Source of the DNA: Halocatena marina
Lineage (GTDB): Archaea; Halobacteriota; Halobacteria; Halobacteriales; Haloarculaceae
Direction: 5' to 3'
DNA: 64,000 nt
Assembly: GCF_025913575.1 (NCBI RefSeq)
Contig: NZ_CP109785.1
Coordinates: 744,001-808,000, forward strand
The position numbers and the translations under genes are program-made. The notes below the pieces were generated by a model. It did no database searches. It was given only the letters and a program-made list of their open reading frames with translations, and was not told the DNA's origin. Positions 53,060 to 61,908 of this stretch are shown piece by piece (positions within the stretch are counted from its first letter, which is position 1; each line of letters begins with the position of its first letter).

Positions 53060-54274
53060 TCAGTGTCCGGATTCGACACGACAAGGGAGTTCTTTGACTC
53101 CATAGAGACTCTTGAGTGGCGTTTTCTCCGACTCTTCGAGGGAGAGAACCTCGAACTGATCTAAGAGCGCTTTGAGTGCAATATCGGCTTCAATTCGGGC
53201 AAGAGATGCACCAAGACAGTAGTGAATACCTTTTCCGAACGCAATGTGTGGGTTCGGACTGCGTTCGGGTCGAAATTCTGCGGCAGCATCGAATATCTCT
53301 GAATCACGGTTCGCGGAGCCGATCCACGCTGTGATCACTTCGCCTGCATCGATCCGCTGTCCTCCAATTTCAACGGCATCAGTCGTCGTACGACGAAGTG
53401 CTTGAACGGGAGAGCGGTATCGGAGCACCTCTTCGATGGCTTGCGTGCGATCGACTGCTCCAGTTCGAACGGCGTCAGTCACGCCTTGCTCTTCAAAACA
53501 CCAGACAGCGTTCGTGATGAGGTTGGTCGTGGTGACATTACCAGCAAGGAGGAGAAGAGTACAAAATCCGGTTTTCTCTTCGCGGGTAAGTTCGTCCGTT
53601 GTCGCGGTGAGTGTAACCAAATCATCATCCTCACTGTCAGCACGCTCATCAAGGAGTGTAGAGAAGTATTCTCTCATCTCCTGTTTGGCGCGTTTGCGGT
53701 GGGTTTGGGTTTCTTTGACAGCCGCTTTGGTGTCTTCGCTCGGACGAGCAATGAGTGTATCCGACCACGCTTTGAACTGATCGCGGCGCTCGCTAGGAAT
53801 ACCCAGAAGCTCGGCGATGACGGTCACTGGCAACGGATACGCAAAATCATCGACGATGTCGATGCGGTTGGCATCTGCAACTCTATCTATAAATTCAGCC
53901 GCTACAGCTTCGATACGGGGACGATATTCACGTATCATTCCGGGACTGAACCGGTCGGCGACAAATCCACGAAGTCGCCCGTGTTCTGGCGGATCCGCAC
54001 TGATCATTGTCCGAAAGAACGGATGATCTTCATCATCACCGAAACGAGCGGCTTCCGTGCTCACCATGTCTGATGTAAATAATTCGTAGTCTGTGAGAAC
54101 GCGATCGACGTCTTCGTAACCGAATACATCCCACACCTTTCGCTGTTCGTCGTAGTGAACGGGCGCTTCCTGACGCATTTTCGCATACCACTCGAATGGA
54201 GCCAACTGCCGTTCCCGGCTTCGAAGTGCCGCTGGCGGTTGAACTGAGGGCATGTTGCCGTTCGAAGACGTCAT
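53060..54274 (-). CDS. cytochrome P450
   Basis: A 404-residue soluble bacterial-type P450. The heme loop is AFGKGIHYCLGASLAR with Cys353 as thiolate ligand, the helix-K motif is EEVLRYRSP, and the N-terminal half has PPEHGRLRGFVADRFSP. The I-helix motif reads LLLAGNVTTTNLI: Val247 stands where the conserved acidic residue of AGx(D/E)TT normally sits, which affects proton delivery to oxygen. Substrate unknown; it follows an acyl-CoA ligase gene by 73 bases on the same strand, so a fatty acid or aromatic acid is possible. Redox partner genes are not in the window. Confidence 0.93.
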   Translation of the reverse strand: MTSSNGNMPSVQPPAALRSRERQLAPFEWYAKMRQEAPVHYDEQRKVWDVFGYEDVDRVLTDYELFTSDMVSTEAARFGDDEDHPFFRTMISADPPEHGRLRGFVADRFSPGMIREYRPRIEAVAAEFIDRVADANRIDIVDDFAYPLPVTVIAELLGIPSERRDQFKAWSDTLIARPSEDTKAAVKETQTHRKRAKQEMREYFSTLLDERADSEDDDLVTLTATTDELTREEKTGFCTLLLLAGNVTTTNLITNAVWCFEEQGVTDAVRTGAVDRTQAIEEVLRYRSPVQALRRTTTDAVEIGGQRIDAGEVITAWIGSANRDSEIFDAAAEFRPERSPNPHIAFGKGIHYCLGASLARIEADIALKALLDQFEVLSLEESEKTPLKSLYGVKELPCRVESGH

Positions 54275-54347
54275 TAACTAAATATTCAGTTAGAGCTTTT
54301 GTAGCCCTTTCGGCGCGAACGTTGGGCTGAGTAATCCGTGACTGCAG

Positions 54348-55943
54348 TTACCCCTCTCCGACCATCCGCTCTTCTCCCTCCCAGTAGTCTTGTCTGAGTT
54401 GATATTTTTGCACCTTCCCGGTCGCAGTTTCAGGGAGATCGTCGACAAAATCGACGCTCGTTGGCGCTTTGAAGCTAGCGAGACGGTCACGAACGAAGTC
54501 GATGATCTCTGGCTCGGTGAGGTCCGCATCAGATTTCTGTACGACAACAGCGGTTGGTGTTTCGCCCCACTCCTCACTTGGTGTCGGAACGACCGCTGCT
54601 TTTGCGATCGCTGGATGGTCATAGAGTGCGTCTTCGACTTCGATGCTCGAGATGTTCTCACCGCCCGAGATGATAATATCTTTCTTGCGGTCTTGAACCG
54701 CGATCATTCCGTCTTCGTCTATTGTGGCCAAATCACCCGTATGGAAGTATCCAGGAAGACGATCGTTGAATGCTTCCTCCGTTGCTTCAGGCTTGTTGAG
54801 GTATCGGTCCATCACTTGATTTCCTTTCACAACAATTTCGCCAAGTGATTGTCCGTCACGTGGAACGTCCTCGCCGTTCTCATCAACAATTCGAATGTCC
54901 GTACAGAGGGTTGCAGATCCCTGCTTGACTTTGAGTCCTCGCCCTCGCATCGCAAGCCGACGCGGTGAATTGCTTGTGGTGATGATCGGTGCAGTCTCAG
55001 TTAATCCGTAGATGTGGATGATTCGCCAGCCGAAATTGTCTTCGACAGTTTGAATTGTCGCAGTTGCTGGAGCACTTCCAGCCGTCGCTATCCGCACTTC
55101 GCGGTCGCCGGTCGTTTCTGGTTCGTGTTCCTCGTAGTGGGCGATGAGTCGGTTGAGAACGGTTGGTGCACCACACATAAACGAAACATCGTATTCGCGA
55201 ACACGCCGGAACGTCTCCTCAGGATCGAACGTACGCTGGCAGACGTGTGTCCCACCAGTGCCCGTGATCGCGTAAGTGTGTCCCCACCCGTTGCAGTGGA
55301 ACATCGGTAGCGTCCAGAGATACGTATCGTCGTCGCTGATCTCCATGTGCTGGTTCAACACGAGCGCGTGCCAGTGCTCCGTGCGATGGGTGCGAACGAC
55401 GCCCTTTGGATCACCTGTCGTACCGGACGTGTAGTTGATGCTCGCAGCATCATCTTCGCTGATATCTGGGCGCTCTGGAGCTTCTGTGGACTGACCGGAG
55501 AGGAGCTCCTCGTAATCCGACCATTCACCATCGATTCGGTCGGAGTTGTATCCGACGTAGTGTTCCGCTGGAATGGCATCCCGGACCGCTTCAATTTTCT
55601 CTGCGAACTCATAATCTGCGACGACGACGTCTGCTTCACAGTCGTTCAAGATGTATTCAAAGTCGTCCGGAACGAGCCGGTAGTTCATCGGAACGAACGT
55701 ACCACCAACCTGATTGGTTGCATATAGTGTCTCGATGAAATAGTGGGTGTTTGGAGCGAGCAACGCGACACGGTCTCCTCTTTCGACCCCCAGCTCAGAG
55801 AGCGCGTGCGAGAGTTGGTTAACACGCGCTGCGAACTCACCGTACGTGTACTCGGTTCCGTCGTGAGCTATAACCCCGACTACGTCGTCGTAGAGGTCGA
55901 CAGCACGGTCGAAAAAGTCCAGAGAGAGCATTCCAACATTCAT
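54348..55943 (-). CDS. acyl-CoA synthetase (AMP-forming, long-chain/medium-chain type)
   Basis: A 531-residue ANL-superfamily adenylating enzyme. The P-loop is INYTSGTTGDPKGVVRTHR, the A5 motif is HIYGLTETAP, the A7/A8 hinge is YFHTGDLATIDEDGMIAVQDRKKDIIISGGENISSIEVED, and the A10 Lys is ETATGKVQKYQLR. It activates a carboxylic acid to the acyl-AMP and then the CoA thioester. Family blocks near the N-terminus (YTYGEFAARVNQLSHAL) support starting at the ATG at 55943; codons up to 55967 add MKRTTRTF only. Likely first gene of a unit with the P450. Confidence 0.93.
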   Translation of the reverse strand: MNVGMLSLDFFDRAVDLYDDVVGVIAHDGTEYTYGEFAARVNQLSHALSELGVERGDRVALLAPNTHYFIETLYATNQVGGTFVPMNYRLVPDDFEYILNDCEADVVVADYEFAEKIEAVRDAIPAEHYVGYNSDRIDGEWSDYEELLSGQSTEAPERPDISEDDAASINYTSGTTGDPKGVVRTHRTEHWHALVLNQHMEISDDDTYLWTLPMFHCNGWGHTYAITGTGGTHVCQRTFDPEETFRRVREYDVSFMCGAPTVLNRLIAHYEEHEPETTGDREVRIATAGSAPATATIQTVEDNFGWRIIHIYGLTETAPIITTSNSPRRLAMRGRGLKVKQGSATLCTDIRIVDENGEDVPRDGQSLGEIVVKGNQVMDRYLNKPEATEEAFNDRLPGYFHTGDLATIDEDGMIAVQDRKKDIIISGGENISSIEVEDALYDHPAIAKAAVVPTPSEEWGETPTAVVVQKSDADLTEPEIIDFVRDRLASFKAPTSVDFVDDLPETATGKVQKYQLRQDYWEGEERMVGEG

Positions 55944-56117
55944 GAACGTTCGGGTAGTTCGTTTCAACCGAGGTGATTAAGACCTTTCGGCTGAAAAGTG
56001 TTAATTATAAGAACATTCTCTTCGTCTCTGGCGGAATAATTGATGTGTATGGTCATCTATTGAACAGTTCCACACGATCACCACAACCTTTATTCTTAGG
56101 GTGTTCGCAGAAAATTG

Positions 56118-56801
56118 ATGATGGCATTCGATGGGGGGACGATGGGGTCATCTGCGTTTGCGGAAGCTCTCAGTCGTCTTAAACAACGCGGCAGTGCATT
56201 ACTCGTCGTCGGTAACGTTGCTCCGGAGGTACACCAGCTCGCTTGTCGCCACTTTATGGGCGATCCAAGCATGTGCCGCCAGCGATTGTTCGTTACTACC
56301 GACGGATTCGCTACGGACGTTCAATCATCAATTGTAGATCGATCACAACACGAAAATCATGTGATCGACTACGTGACAAACTGTCGAAGCACGAGTGAAT
56401 ATCCGGATGGCGATTCTACGATGGTATCGTACACGACCGCGACATCTTCGACCGAATTAATATCTGAGATTATTAATACTATCAAATCCATCGAACGCGA
56501 TGTTGAGCCACTCTCTCCGGGGGAGCTCAGAGTTTGCATTGATTCTCTCTCGACCGTAATCGAATCGAGCAACAGAGACGTGCCGTTGCGTCTCGTCCGG
56601 TATACAGCTCTGGCAACGCGACGGCGAAATGGAATGATGCACGTCCACCTCCCTGTCGCCCGAGATTCGGAACTCGCATCACTATTCGAGCCGCTTGTCG
56701 ACGCCGTCGTTGAACTTCGGGTTGCAGATGGCATACCTCAGCAGCGGTGGCACCTGACAGACGCTGCGATACCGTCCGATTGGACGAGCCTCAACGAGTG
56801 A
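56118..56801 (+). CDS. DUF7504 family protein
   Basis: A 227-residue protein. GSALLVVGNVAPEVHQLACRHFMGDPSMCRQRLFVTTDG, then a long middle helix ELISEIINTIKSIERDVEPLSPGELRVCIDSL and the C-terminal GMMHVHLPVARDSELASLFEPLVDAVVELRVADGIPQQRWHL match the haloarchaeal DUF7504 family. The fold looks RecA/KaiC-like with Walker B-type strands but no Walker A lysine. ATG at 56118 (a TTG at 56115 and another ATG at 56121 are alternatives). It is 168 bases upstream of the CHAT-domain gene and, in haloarchaea, DUF7504, CHAT and DUF7503 genes recur together in my recollection. Function unknown. Confidence 0.75.
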   Translation: MMAFDGGTMGSSAFAEALSRLKQRGSALLVVGNVAPEVHQLACRHFMGDPSMCRQRLFVTTDGFATDVQSSIVDRSQHENHVIDYVTNCRSTSEYPDGDSTMVSYTTATSSTELISEIINTIKSIERDVEPLSPGELRVCIDSLSTVIESSNRDVPLRLVRYTALATRRRNGMMHVHLPVARDSELASLFEPLVDAVVELRVADGIPQQRWHLTDAAIPSDWTSLNE

Positions 56802-56969
56802 CTCGGAATCACCATACGACGCGAATCTATGATCTCTGCTATATACTACTCTGAATCTAGTCGTTAAAAATATATGGCGAATAAATTTTACGATGGATCA
56901 TTCAGCAATACGCTTTTGTAGCAGCGGTCAGTATCGAACTCCAATCGGGTATGGGGGGAGATAGGAGAT

Positions 56970-59057
56970 ATGGATAAAGGAGTCGCAATCTCGTATGCAG
57001 CCATCGATGACGAACAAACCGGGCTTGAACTAATTGATCAAGTCGATCGTCATCGATACGTGTTCCATACACCGTCGGATCTTACACCACGCCGAACCGG
57101 AACTGATCAGTTCGAGTATCCAGTCGATCACGCGGTCGAAATCCGTACTGAGGCGATCGTGTTGCCATCCGTTGCCGGTGTCAATATCAGAAATCTCGAT
57201 GGCGAAGTGCTTTCGAGAACGGAAGAGTTCGCTGATGAGTCGTTCCCCTCTGGGACGTATATTCTCGAACTATCCGCGCCTATCAAGGTGTATTTAATCG
57301 TCGAGAGTGCTGTCCGCATCACGGCGAATGGCATGCAGACTCACATCGTGTTCGAGAATGAGACGGCCGTCTCCGTTGGGGCGCGTTCGCGCCATCAGTC
57401 ACCCGCCGCAACGATCACCACAACCGAGGATCCGACCGACATGATGGCTGCGATATCCATGTTCGGCTCGGCACTCAAGACGATCGGTGTAGAGCGCTCA
57501 TATCCGACGCTCCGAGGACATCCGCCGACTGTCGAACTCGGCTCTGAACTCGACATTCCAGACGGATTGGAGACACCGGAGACAGGCGTCACGATAGAGA
57601 TTCCCCCCAAATATCCGTTCGTTTATGTCGTCGCATCGCTCGCGTACTATCTCGGTGCGACGGTGGTTCCCGGAACTATCCCGAAGATTGTCACGACGAC
57701 CGACTTTGAACACCGGCTCGATTCCGCGCGTGGGTTTGAGGGGGAGGTTGAGCGCGTGCTAAAGCAGGTTATGTTTCTCGACTGTCTCACACGAACCGAT
57801 GGGGGAGATGGAATACGTCTGCACGAGCGACGATCGCTCGATTCTGTGCTCGATATCCAGTTCAATGAGCTGTACAGACAATCTCTCCCTGCGCAGCTCG
57901 AAGCGTATCTCTCCATTCCGTTCTCCGATATCGAGTCTCATCTTCCCGAGTGGAAGATGACCACCCACGTTTCGTCATCACCAGAGAACATCGAGACGAT
58001 CCCGTTCCTCGTAAATGATCTCGCAGTCATTCGGACGCCGTGTTGTGAACGCGTCCAACCCCAAGCGGTGCAGGCTGATGCCATCACAGAGTTTGTCCGC
58101 GCTGGCGCGATGACACGAAGCACAACAGCTCACACGTCTCTCGATCGTGAGTACATTCAGCCCGAAGAATCCGATTCTCTCGAACAGGTCTGGGTTGGCG
58201 AGGAGACTCCCCTCGGAGCGAGCAAAGCGACGACAACCGCCTTCAGAAACCGACTCCAACGATCTCCAACGGACGGTAATATCACGATTACTGTCATCTG
58301 TAACGAGCCCGAGATGGCAGACGAACGCGATGCGATCGATGCTGTCTATGGCTCCCGTGACGAACTACCATTCGACGTCCGTACTCACGAGGGGCTGACG
58401 ACTGATGAACTCGCCAGTGTTCTCATGAAACCGGCCGATTTCCTCCATTATATCGGGCATATCGATCCAGAAGGATTCCGCTGTCCAGACGGCCTCTTCG
58501 ACATGCGAACGCTCGATATGGTCGGTGTAGACGCATTCTTCCTGAACGCGTGTCAGTCCTACGAGCAAGGAATGGCGCTTATCGATAACGGAGCGATTGG
58601 GGGTATCGTCACGCTTGGGAACGTCATCAACACCGGTGCAGTCACTATTGGACGTACCATGGCAAGACTTCTCAACCGGGGATTCCCCCTCCGTGCGGCA
58701 ATGAACATCGCTCGAAACGAAAGCCTCGTGAGCAATCAGTATCTCGTCATTGGAGATGGTGGACTTGCGATTACACAGGCAGAAAGCGGTATGCCAATGC
58801 TCGGCGAAATCGAACGTTTGGCAGAGGACCGGTTCGAACTAGCGATCAATGTGTACCCGACGACACAGCATGGAATGGGATCTGTCAGTATTCCACTCAT
58901 CAACGGTGAGAACGAATATCAGCTCTCCTCGGGTGGGGTCGACACATACGAACTTTCGACGAAAGAGCTAGAGCGGTACCTCGGGCTTGAGCAAATTCCC
59001 GTGCGAGTCGACGGAACGATTCAGTGGAGCGATGAAATAACGCTCACAGAACTCTAA
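56970..59057 (+). CDS. CHAT-domain (caspase-like) protease candidate
   Basis: A 695-residue protein. Residues about 440-600 form a CHAT domain: ADFLHYIGHIDPEGF has the catalytic His497, VDAFFLNACQSYEQG the catalytic Cys528, and GAIGGIVTLGNVINTGAVTIGRTMARLLNRGFPLRAAMNIAR with YLVIGDGG are the usual C-terminal blocks. The residue after the His is Ile rather than the common Gly. The first 430 residues are beta-rich then helical and match nothing I know; the last 100 are beta-rich. A Shine-Dalgarno-like GGGGAG at 56955-56960 sits 9 bases before the ATG. CHAT enzymes are cysteine proteases activated by partner proteins, several in defence or cell-death pathways. No signal peptide. The stop overlaps the stop of the DUF7503 gene on the other strand. 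Confidence 0.8.
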   Translation: MDKGVAISYAAIDDEQTGLELIDQVDRHRYVFHTPSDLTPRRTGTDQFEYPVDHAVEIRTEAIVLPSVAGVNIRNLDGEVLSRTEEFADESFPSGTYILELSAPIKVYLIVESAVRITANGMQTHIVFENETAVSVGARSRHQSPAATITTTEDPTDMMAAISMFGSALKTIGVERSYPTLRGHPPTVELGSELDIPDGLETPETGVTIEIPPKYPFVYVVASLAYYLGATVVPGTIPKIVTTTDFEHRLDSARGFEGEVERVLKQVMFLDCLTRTDGGDGIRLHERRSLDSVLDIQFNELYRQSLPAQLEAYLSIPFSDIESHLPEWKMTTHVSSSPENIETIPFLVNDLAVIRTPCCERVQPQAVQADAITEFVRAGAMTRSTTAHTSLDREYIQPEESDSLEQVWVGEETPLGASKATTTAFRNRLQRSPTDGNITITVICNEPEMADERDAIDAVYGSRDELPFDVRTHEGLTTDELASVLMKPADFLHYIGHIDPEGFRCPDGLFDMRTLDMVGVDAFFLNACQSYEQGMALIDNGAIGGIVTLGNVINTGAVTIGRTMARLLNRGFPLRAAMNIARNESLVSNQYLVIGDGGLAITQAESGMPMLGEIERLAEDRFELAINVYPTTQHGMGSVSIPLINGENEYQLSSGGVDTYELSTKELERYLGLEQIPVRVDGTIQWSDEITLTEL

Positions 59058-59191
59058 GGTCCAGAGTAGTAAATCTTGTTAGCCGCTGATGCCGCTCCAA
59101 CCTGTGTTAGCAGCAGCAGCATCGTGAACAGAACGCCAGTCATCTTTGGGTGATCGTTCAGGTATGCCGTGAGTGTGGTGTGCTCGGACAT
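59054..59191 (-). CDS. 45-residue one-helix membrane peptide (DUF7503 type)
   Basis: The peptide starts MSEHTTLTAYLNDHPKMTGV, continues LFTMLLLLTQVGAASAANKI and ends YYSGP. A charged N-terminal helix (residues 1-16) precedes one membrane span (about 17-36) with a small-residue AASAA end resembling a signal-peptidase or packing motif. I recall this layout (HPKMxGVLFTMLLLL) as DUF7503, which occurs beside CHAT/DUF7504 genes. TAG at 59054-59056 overlaps the TAA of the CHAT gene. A TATA-like element is at 59223-59231. It could anchor, signal to, or be cut by the CHAT protein; that is inference. Confidence 0.75.
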   Translation of the reverse strand: MSEHTTLTAYLNDHPKMTGVLFTMLLLLTQVGAASAANKIYYSGP

Positions 59192-59222
59192 TACATACTA
59201 ACCAAATGCATCCAGTGACATG

Positions 59223-59231
59223 GATATATTT
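59223..59231 (-). promoter_or_regulatory. TATA box for the DUF7503 gene
   Basis: AATATATCC on the minus strand, about 36 bases before the ATG at 59191; transcription would start a few bases before the start codon. Confidence 0.45.
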
Positions 59232-59323
59232 CAAGTGTTTATGAATGTCGTAAAGTGATTTAAATTCTGTAACTCATTGACAGAGGAACAGATCTAGATA
59301 CGAAAGAAATAGTTACAAACAGC

Positions 59324-59341
59324 GTACTACTGTGGTAGTAC
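59324..59341. terminator. perfect hairpin downstream of gatA
   Basis: GTACTAC-TGTG-GTAGTAC is a seven-pair stem with a four-base loop, about 95 bases past the gatA stop on the minus strand and followed there by A/T-rich sequence. Likely a transcript end or processing signal for gatCA; otherwise the 59192-59434 gap is empty. Confidence 0.35.
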
Positions 59342-59434
59342 CTAGTATCTACAAACTGTGGGATCAAGTATTAACTCCCTTTTGTTTTCTTCAGTTTATT
59401 CCGCGACGGCGGTCGGATTGTGAGACGAACTCTC

Positions 59435-60739
59435 TCAAGCGAGCGCGCTTCCTGCCCGAATGATCTGCTCTTCACCGAATGCGGAGCCGATGAGTTGTAG
59501 CCCGACTGGAAGCCCGTCCGCTTCGCCCGCAGGGACAGAGATAGCGGGAAGGTTTGCGAGATTCACCGGAACTGTGTTCGCATCGATAAAGTACAGTTGG
59601 AGCGGATCATCGAGACTTTCACCGATCTTGGGGGGAAGAACTGGCATCGTCGGCGAGGCGAGCACGTCTGCACGAGAGAGTGCCGAATCGAAGTCCTGTT
59701 TCACCCACGCGCGGGCATCCTGTGCTTTCTTATAGTACTTATCGTGATACCCAGCCGAGAGTGCGTACGTCCCCAAGAGGATGCGCCGTTTGACTTCTTC
59801 TCCGAACCCGTCTTCTCGTGCTTTTGCGAAGGTCTCGTTCCAGTTTCCGTCGTATCCGCCAGAAGTCCCGTATCGAACACCATCGAAGCGCGCGAGGTTC
59901 GAGGAAGCTTCTGACATAGCAATAACGTAGTACGCCGCGAGGGCGTGTTCGATTGAATCGAGTTCGACTTCGACGGTTTCGGCTCCCTGCGCTTCGAGAT
60001 CAGCGACTGCGTCCTCAAACACCGACACCACCTGTTCGTCTGCCCCCTCGACGAGATCCGAGAGGATACCGATCGTCATTCCTTCGACATTTCCGTCGGC
60101 GGCAGCCGCGTAGTCGGTGTTCGCTCCTTCCTCGTGAGTTGTCGCGTCGTGTTCATCTGGTCCGGCGATGACATCGAGGAGCGAGGCACACTCCTCGACA
60201 GTTGAGGCGATCGGTCCGATCTGTTCGAGGCTGTTGGCGTAGGCTATGAGCCCGTAACGCGAAACGAGTCCATACGTCGGCTTGATTCCCACGACACCGC
60301 AGAAGGCAGCAGGGTTGCGGATCGATCCTCCGGTGTCAGTTCCGAGTGCAAGATCTGCCTCACCCGCAGCGACGGCAGCCGCACTCCCACCCGAGGAGCC
60401 ACCGGCCACACGCTCTGGTGCACGAGGGTTCTCGGTCGGTCCAAAAGCGGAGGTTTCGGTTGTGCCGCCCATCCCGAACTCATCCATGTTTGCTTTTCCA
60501 ACGATTGTCGCACCCGCATCTGTGAGCCGACGCACGACGGTCGCATCGTACGGAGGGACGTACGATTCGAGCATCGCGGAGCCGCAGGTGGTCCGAATAT
60601 TCTTCGTCGAGATATTGTCCTTCACTGCAACAGTCATTCCGGCGAGTGGGTTCTCGTCCTCATCACTTCGGTCGGTCGTCTCGTCAGTGTGTGACTCGAT
60701 GCGCTCTTTCGTGATGAAAACGTTCAAATCTGCGCTCAT
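59435..60739 (-). CDS. gatA: glutamyl-tRNA(Gln)/aspartyl-tRNA(Asn) amidotransferase subunit A
   Basis: A 434-residue amidase of the GatCAB complex, which converts Glu-tRNA(Gln) or Asp-tRNA(Asn) to the amidated form. The Ser-cis-Ser-Lys triad is visible in LAGMTVAVKDNIST (Lys), AGGSSGGSAAAVAAGEADLALGTDTGGSIRNPAAF (both Ser). The ATG at 60739 overlaps the gatC TGA by ATGA; the frame is open to 60814, but that extension is antisense-type coding inside gatC. A DEEE-type acidic insertion at residues 20-35 is a haloarchaeal feature. gatB is not in the window. Confidence 0.96.
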   Translation of the reverse strand: MSADLNVFITKERIESHTDETTDRSDEDENPLAGMTVAVKDNISTKNIRTTCGSAMLESYVPPYDATVVRRLTDAGATIVGKANMDEFGMGGTTETSAFGPTENPRAPERVAGGSSGGSAAAVAAGEADLALGTDTGGSIRNPAAFCGVVGIKPTYGLVSRYGLIAYANSLEQIGPIASTVEECASLLDVIAGPDEHDATTHEEGANTDYAAAADGNVEGMTIGILSDLVEGADEQVVSVFEDAVADLEAQGAETVEVELDSIEHALAAYYVIAMSEASSNLARFDGVRYGTSGGYDGNWNETFAKAREDGFGEEVKRRILLGTYALSAGYHDKYYKKAQDARAWVKQDFDSALSRADVLASPTMPVLPPKIGESLDDPLQLYFIDANTVPVNLANLPAISVPAGEADGLPVGLQLIGSAFGEEQIIRAGSALA

Positions 60740-61014
60740 GACACCCGTGGCCCTTTGAAGTACCCGTCTTCCGTTTCGGGGGCGTTCTGTAGTGCTTCCG
60801 CCGGATCGAGACAAGCGCGCTCTTCATCCGTTCGCATGACGTTCACGAGGTCTGTCTCCTGTTCGATCTCAGGGACCTCGTCTAACGAATCGAAGTACGC
60901 GAGGATCGTAGCGAACTGCTCGACGAACAGATCGACCTCCGCTTCGTCCAGTGCGACCCGAGCGAGGTCCGCTACGTGACGAACTTCCTCGGAGTCGACG
61001 GCGTCCTCAGTCAT
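60736..61014 (-). CDS. gatC: aspartyl/glutamyl-tRNA amidotransferase subunit C
   Basis: A 92-residue GatC that stabilises GatA in the complex. VRHVADLARVALDEAEVDLFVEQFATILAYFDSLDEV and the C-terminal tail LQNAPETEDGYFKGPRV are family-typical. Its stop overlaps the gatA start (60736-60739), so the two are translated together. Promoter presumably in 61015-61060. Confidence 0.95.
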   Translation of the reverse strand: MTEDAVDSEEVRHVADLARVALDEAEVDLFVEQFATILAYFDSLDEVPEIEQETDLVNVMRTDEERACLDPAEALQNAPETEDGYFKGPRVS

Positions 61015-61194
61015 ATACGGGACCTATCCGGGCCGAGCACTAAGCGTTTCGATACCCCAAACACCGATCTACCCATGGCGCAGTTGCTGCATTCGACTCG
61101 TGTCAACGTCATCCCATAATACGATCTTGTGTTCGAACTGTGTCTGCGAACAACTGAGAAACGAAACGCTCGGCGGCTCAAGACGTGACTGCCG

Positions 61195-61908
61195 TTATTT
61201 GATGGTCAATGACGCTATTATCTTCTCCATTCCATTTTCAGCTGTGGATGTATAGTTGAATTGTGGAACCACGATAAGGAGATCGTATACAGTTTCGTTG
61301 GCCAGCGCAAAGACAGCTTTTCCTCGCATCGGTATTTCCACCGTTTGGTTTCCATCCTCTACTTGGGATTTGATGTGTAGATCCATCGCAATGCCAGAGT
61401 GTTCGTTCGGAAGCGTCATGTCCCGTTTGCGCTTCACCTCAAATGCTTCAAATGTGGATTTATAGCCATCAATGAATACATCTACGAGTCCTTCGAGAGA
61501 TTTTGGCTTTCCACCAAGACTTTCTGCTGTATTTGGAAATGCTTGCGTAGATCCAAACCCGCTGTCGCCACTAAACCTAACGTTCGTCAAAGCAGGATCG
61601 TCCGATGAATCCGACTTTTCCCATCCCTTTGGATACTTAATGCTATACGAGTGTTTCGTATCTGTATATGTCGCTAAATTAGATGGATCAATCGTCGCAA
61701 TCTCTGCGCCTTCTGCCGTTCTTCCGTTCGTTGTCGACATCTCGGTGGGAACTTCGGTGACTGACTGTGTCGCCGTTGTCCCCAGCCGTTTCGTCGTCTC
61801 GGTGGATTCTGATTTATTCGTGCCCTGATCAGTACCCAACAACTGGGTACATCCAGCGAGAAACGGTAGTCCAGTTGCGATTCCTGTCAGAATACATCGC
61901 CTGTTCAT
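61195..61908 (-). CDS. lipoprotein with PsbP-like domain
   Basis: A 237-residue exported lipoprotein. Start ATG at 61908 gives MNRRCILTGIATGLPFLAGC, a short leader with lipobox LAGC; the frame continues upstream to 61932 without gain. A Thr/Ser/Glu linker (to about residue 80) precedes a domain starting YTDTKHSYSIKYPKGWEKSD, the PsbP/DUF1795-like opening, and ends FNYTSTAENGMEKIIASLTI. Such domains occur in many archaeal and bacterial lipoproteins of unknown role. The Arg pair is RR next to the hydrophobic core, so Tat export is possible. Confidence 0.72.
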   Translation of the reverse strand: MNRRCILTGIATGLPFLAGCTQLLGTDQGTNKSESTETTKRLGTTATQSVTEVPTEMSTTNGRTAEGAEIATIDPSNLATYTDTKHSYSIKYPKGWEKSDSSDDPALTNVRFSGDSGFGSTQAFPNTAESLGGKPKSLEGLVDVFIDGYKSTFEAFEVKRKRDMTLPNEHSGIAMDLHIKSQVEDGNQTVEIPMRGKAVFALANETVYDLLIVVPQFNYTSTAENGMEKIIASLTIK

